DNA from: Staphylococcus caprae
GTDB lineage: Bacteria; Bacillota; Bacilli; Staphylococcales; Staphylococcaceae
Assembly: GCF_002902725.1 (NCBI RefSeq)
Contig: NZ_PPRT01000038.1
Span: 28,320 to 92,319 of the forward strand
Direction: 5' to 3'
DNA length: 64,000 nucleotides
How positions within the stretch are numbered: position 1 is the first letter of the stretch; each line of letters opens with the position of its first letter. Below, one piece after another: positions 61,372-64,000 of this stretch. The translations under genes were made by a program, and so were the position numbers. Below the pieces are notes generated by a model that was given only the letters and a program-made list of their open reading frames with translations, was not told where the DNA came from and made no database searches.

Positions 61372-62778
61372 ATGGATATAGCTTACAAAAAATTAAATGC
61401 GCAGATTACACCAGAAGCATTAGCGCAATTAAAAACATCAAAAATTATCTTCGAGAGTACGAACCAAGATAAATTAAAGGGAAGATATTCTATTGTAGTG
61501 TTAGATGATTTTGGCTCAGTCACATTAGATAATCATCAATTAATGATAAAAACTGAATATGAAGAAAAAGAAGTGACAGAAAAACCTTATGACTATTTAA
61601 AAAGTCTCGTGAACAAATATTATACAGATATTGAAGATGAACACTTGCGAGACTTACCATTTATTGCAGGGTTTATAGGAACGTGTAGTTTTGATCTTGT
61701 GAGACATGAATTTGAAAAACTACAAGAAATAAAGCTTTCAGATCATAGAGATCATGATGTGAAATTTTATTTAGTTGAAAATACTTACGTTTTTGATCAC
61801 TACAAAGATGAATTATATGTGATAGCAACCAATCTATTTTCTAATAAATCAAAAGATGAATTATTTGAAGATGTCGAAAAAAGAATTGAAGATTTAAAGC
61901 ATATAAATTTAGTATATGAAAAGATTGAGTTTAACACTGAAAACAGAAAAATAAAGGCGAATATACCAGAAGATGAATTTATAAAAACGATAAAAGCTTT
62001 AAAGAAGAAAATTACTGAAGGAGATATGTTCCAAGTCGTACCTTCCAGAATTTATAGTTATGAACATCACTTTCATCATCATTTACAACAACTGACTTTT
62101 CAACTCTATCAAAAATTAAAGAGACAGAATCCTAGTCCATATATGTTTTACATTAATAAAGATATACCGATTATTGTTGGTAGTTCACCAGAAAGTTTTG
62201 TGAAAGTAAAAGATGGCTGGGTTTATACGAATCCTATAGCTGGAACTATCAAGAGAGGAAAGGACTTAGAAGAAGATGAAAAAAATAGTGAGTTATTATT
62301 GAATGATGAAAAAGAAAGAAGTGAACATAGTATGCTCGTTGATTTAGGAAGAAATGATATTCATAGAATTAGTAAAATAGGTACTTCTAAAATTACTAAA
62401 TTAATGGAAATAGAAAAATATGAACATGTGATGCATATCGTGAGTGAAGTTGTTGGTGAGTTAAAAGAAGGGTTATCGCCCATGAGTGTCATAGCAAGTT
62501 TATTACCTACAGGCACAGTATCTGGAGCGCCAAAATTAAGAGCTATACAAAGAATATATGAGGCCAATCCGCATAAGAGAGGGATTTACAGTGGGGGCGT
62601 TGGCTACATTAATTGTAATCACAATTTAGATTTTGCACTTGCGATTCGGACGATGTTAATTGATGAGAATCAGGTTGATATTGAAGCAGGTTGTGGCGTA
62701 GTTTATGATTCAATTCCAGGAAAGGAACTAGAAGAAACGAAATTAAAAGCAAAAAGTCTCTTGGAGGTAACTCCATGA
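61372..62778 (+). CDS. trpE: Anthranilate synthase component I
   Basis: 468-residue chorismate-using subunit. PIAGTIKRGKDLEEDE, LVDLGRNDIHRIS, PTGTVSGAPKLRAIQ and GIYSGGVGYI are chorismate and magnesium segments. With TrpG it makes anthranilate, the first step of tryptophan synthesis. AAGGAGG site. Overlaps trpG by four bases (ATGA). Under the tandem T-box leader. Confidence 0.96.
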   Translation: MDIAYKKLNAQITPEALAQLKTSKIIFESTNQDKLKGRYSIVVLDDFGSVTLDNHQLMIKTEYEEKEVTEKPYDYLKSLVNKYYTDIEDEHLRDLPFIAGFIGTCSFDLVRHEFEKLQEIKLSDHRDHDVKFYLVENTYVFDHYKDELYVIATNLFSNKSKDELFEDVEKRIEDLKHINLVYEKIEFNTENRKIKANIPEDEFIKTIKALKKKITEGDMFQVVPSRIYSYEHHFHHHLQQLTFQLYQKLKRQNPSPYMFYINKDIPIIVGSSPESFVKVKDGWVYTNPIAGTIKRGKDLEEDEKNSELLLNDEKERSEHSMLVDLGRNDIHRISKIGTSKITKLMEIEKYEHVMHIVSEVVGELKEGLSPMSVIASLLPTGTVSGAPKLRAIQRIYEANPHKRGIYSGGVGYINCNHNLDFALAIRTMLIDENQVDIEAGCGVVYDSIPGKELEETKLKAKSLLEVTP

Positions 62779-63341
62779 TATTAATAATAGATAATTATGA
62801 TTCATTTACTTATAACCTTGTAGATATTGTAGCTAAACGAACAGAGGTAGTGGTTAAATATCCAGATGATGTTGATATTTTTAAACTTACGAATATTTCA
62901 GCCATCATTATTTCACCTGGTCCAGGGCACCCTCTAGACAATAATTTACTCATTAAATTAATTGAATATTTCGAAAATAAACCGATTTTAGGTGTATGTT
63001 TAGGTGCGCAAGCATTAACTTGTTATTACGGTGGTGAAGTGATTCAAGGGACAAAAATTATGCATGGTAAGGTCGATGATTTAAAAATAATAAGTTCAAC
63101 GCCACTATATCAAGAACTGCCTTCAAAATTTAAAATTATGCGATATCACTCGCTCATAAGCAATCCTAATCAATTTCCAAAGGAATTAGAAATCACTGGA
63201 CGTACTGAAGATTGTATACAGTCATTCCAACATAGAGATAGACAGCACTATGGTATTCAATATCATCCAGAATCTTTTGCTACAGAAAATGGGGAACAAA
63301 TCATTAATAATTTTATAAAAATTGCAACGAGAGGAAACTGA
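62775..63341 (+). CDS. trpG: Anthranilate synthase component II
   Basis: 188-residue class I glutamine amidotransferase: [11 protein letters not shown] at the N-terminus, oxyanion ISPGPGHP, nucleophile Cys in [10 protein letters not shown] (about residue 78), and the His/Glu pair in [11 protein letters not shown]. Supplies ammonia to TrpE. It could also serve aminodeoxychorismate synthase if no pabA exists elsewhere. trpD begins three bases after its stop. Confidence 0.96.
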   Translation: MILIIDNYDSFTYNLVDIVAKRTEVVVKYPDDVDIFKLTNISAIIISPGPGHPLDNNLLIKLIEYFENKPILGVCLGAQALTCYYGGEVIQGTKIMHGKVDDLKIISSTPLYQELPSKFKIMRYHSLISNPNQFPKELEITGRTEDCIQSFQHRDRQHYGIQYHPESFATENGEQIINNFIKIATRGN

Positions 63342-63343
63342 CA

Positions 63344-64000
63344 ATGAAATTATTAGAAGAAATCAAAGAAAATAAACATTTAACAGAAGAGGATATGAAA
63401 GAATTTATTCATCTGTTACTCAATCCACAAGTGTGTAATGAAAGAAAAATTGAAATTTTAACATTCTATACTCAAAAGGAAATGCAACAAAGTGAACTTA
63501 CATATTTAGTCAAACATCTCATTCATACCATGTATCCAGTTCAACCGTTTTATGAAGGCGCAATGTGTGTATGTGGAACAGGTGGTGATGGCTCGAATAG
63601 TTTCAACATTTCAACTACGGTTGCATTTATCGTTGCGAGTGCAGGCGTGCCAGTAGTTAAACATGGAAATAGAAGTGTTACGTCTCAATCAGGGAGTACA
63701 GATGTTTTACAAGAAATGGGCATTCAAACATGCAAAGTAGACGAAGTTGTTAAAGAATTAAACGCCAGAGGTCTTTCATTTATCAGCGCAACTGACTCTT
63801 ATCCGATTATGAAACATCTCCAACCAGTAAGAAAAAGCATTCATACACCTACTATTTTTAATTTAGTGGGTCCTTTAATTAACCCATTTAAGCTTACTTA
63901 TCAAGTGATGGGGGTCTATGATGTTACGCAACTTGATAAGATTGCACAAACCATTAAAGATTTAGGTAGAAAAAAAGCAATTGTAGTTCATGGCGCAAAC
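63344..64000 (+). CDS. trpD: Anthranilate phosphoribosyltransferase (cut by window end)
   Basis: First 219 residues of TrpD, which joins anthranilate to [23 protein letters not shown] is the PRPP-binding loop, [17 protein letters not shown] binds anthranilate and magnesium, and [10 protein letters not shown] follows. GAGGAAA site before ATG. The frame is open to the last base of the window, so about 110 residues should lie beyond. The remaining trp genes are presumably next. Confidence 0.95.
   Translation, partial: MKLLEEIKENKHLTEEDMKEFIHLLLNPQVCNERKIEILTFYTQKEMQQSELTYLVKHLIHTMYPVQPFYEGAMCVCGTGGDGSNSFNISTTVAFIVASAGVPVVKHGNRSVTSQSGSTDVLQEMGIQTCKVDEVVKELNARGLSFISATDSYPIMKHLQPVRKSIHTPTIFNLVGPLINPFKLTYQVMGVYDVTQLDKIAQTIKDLGRKKAIVVHGAN

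Overview
This 64 kb window is low-GC Firmicute DNA with the core-chromosome gene order of Staphylococcus (glnRA - cls - thermonuclease - hom/thrC/thrB - katA - lexA/sosA - tkt - sbcDC - mscL - opuD - acnA - plsY - parEC - alsT - glcT - mprF - msrA/msrR - tyrA - trpEGD). Protein sequences read as staphylococcal throughout. ParC carries Asp rather than Glu at residue 84, which as I recall is usual in coagulase-negative species, so a coagulase-negative Staphylococcus is the best guess. The species cannot be fixed from the window alone.

Layout. 1-1.9 kb: glutamine synthetase and its repressor behind an exact GlnR-type operator. 2.3-4.6 kb: a decayed prophage remnant (minor head protein fused to a toxin-50-like domain, a small LSM-like partner, a truncated scaffold, a DUF771 protein). 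4.9-14.6 kb: threonine aldolase, Cse60-like protein, cardiolipin synthase, a four-gene ABC transporter plus two-component operon, small membrane proteins, membrane-anchored nuclease, an unassigned membrane protein and a nucleotidyltransferase-like protein. 14.7-20.9 kb: threonine branch (aspartate kinase divergent from hom-thrC-thrB), HAD phosphatase. 21-27 kb: lysP, katA with a PerR box, rpmG, a zinc-independent rpsN behind a Zur box, guaC, a CAP-domain protein. 27.3-31.3 kb: lexA, sosA, DUF896, tkt and yneF, close to the B. subtilis order. 31.6-42.4 kb: ccdC, sbcDC, mscL, opuD, acnA, thioesterase. 42.5-48.2 kb: HesB-like protein, plsY, parE, parC. 48.4-55.7 kb: alsT, glcT, AI-2E-type permease, mprF, msrA. 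55.8-64 kb: msrR, tautomerase, Y-family polymerase, tyrA, M42 peptidase, then a tandem T-box leader and trpE-trpG-trpD (cut by the window edge).

Regulation is unusually readable. LexA-type boxes mark four loci (lexA/sosA, sbcDC, parEC, Y-family polymerase), linking checkpoint, nuclease, topoisomerase and translesion synthesis. Single-site candidates occur for GlnR, PerR, Zur, Fur, CcpA (cre) and CodY. A staphylococcal intergenic repeat is present in three copies, two in one orientation and one in the other.

The most unusual items are the phage head protein-toxin fusion with a possible immunity partner, the tandem T-boxes, a nested hairpin leader before alsT, the inverted repeat family, and four small genes of 60 codons or fewer that a length cutoff would miss, two of which are only weakly supported. 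All functional statements rest on reading the sequence and on remembered family features. No searches were run.
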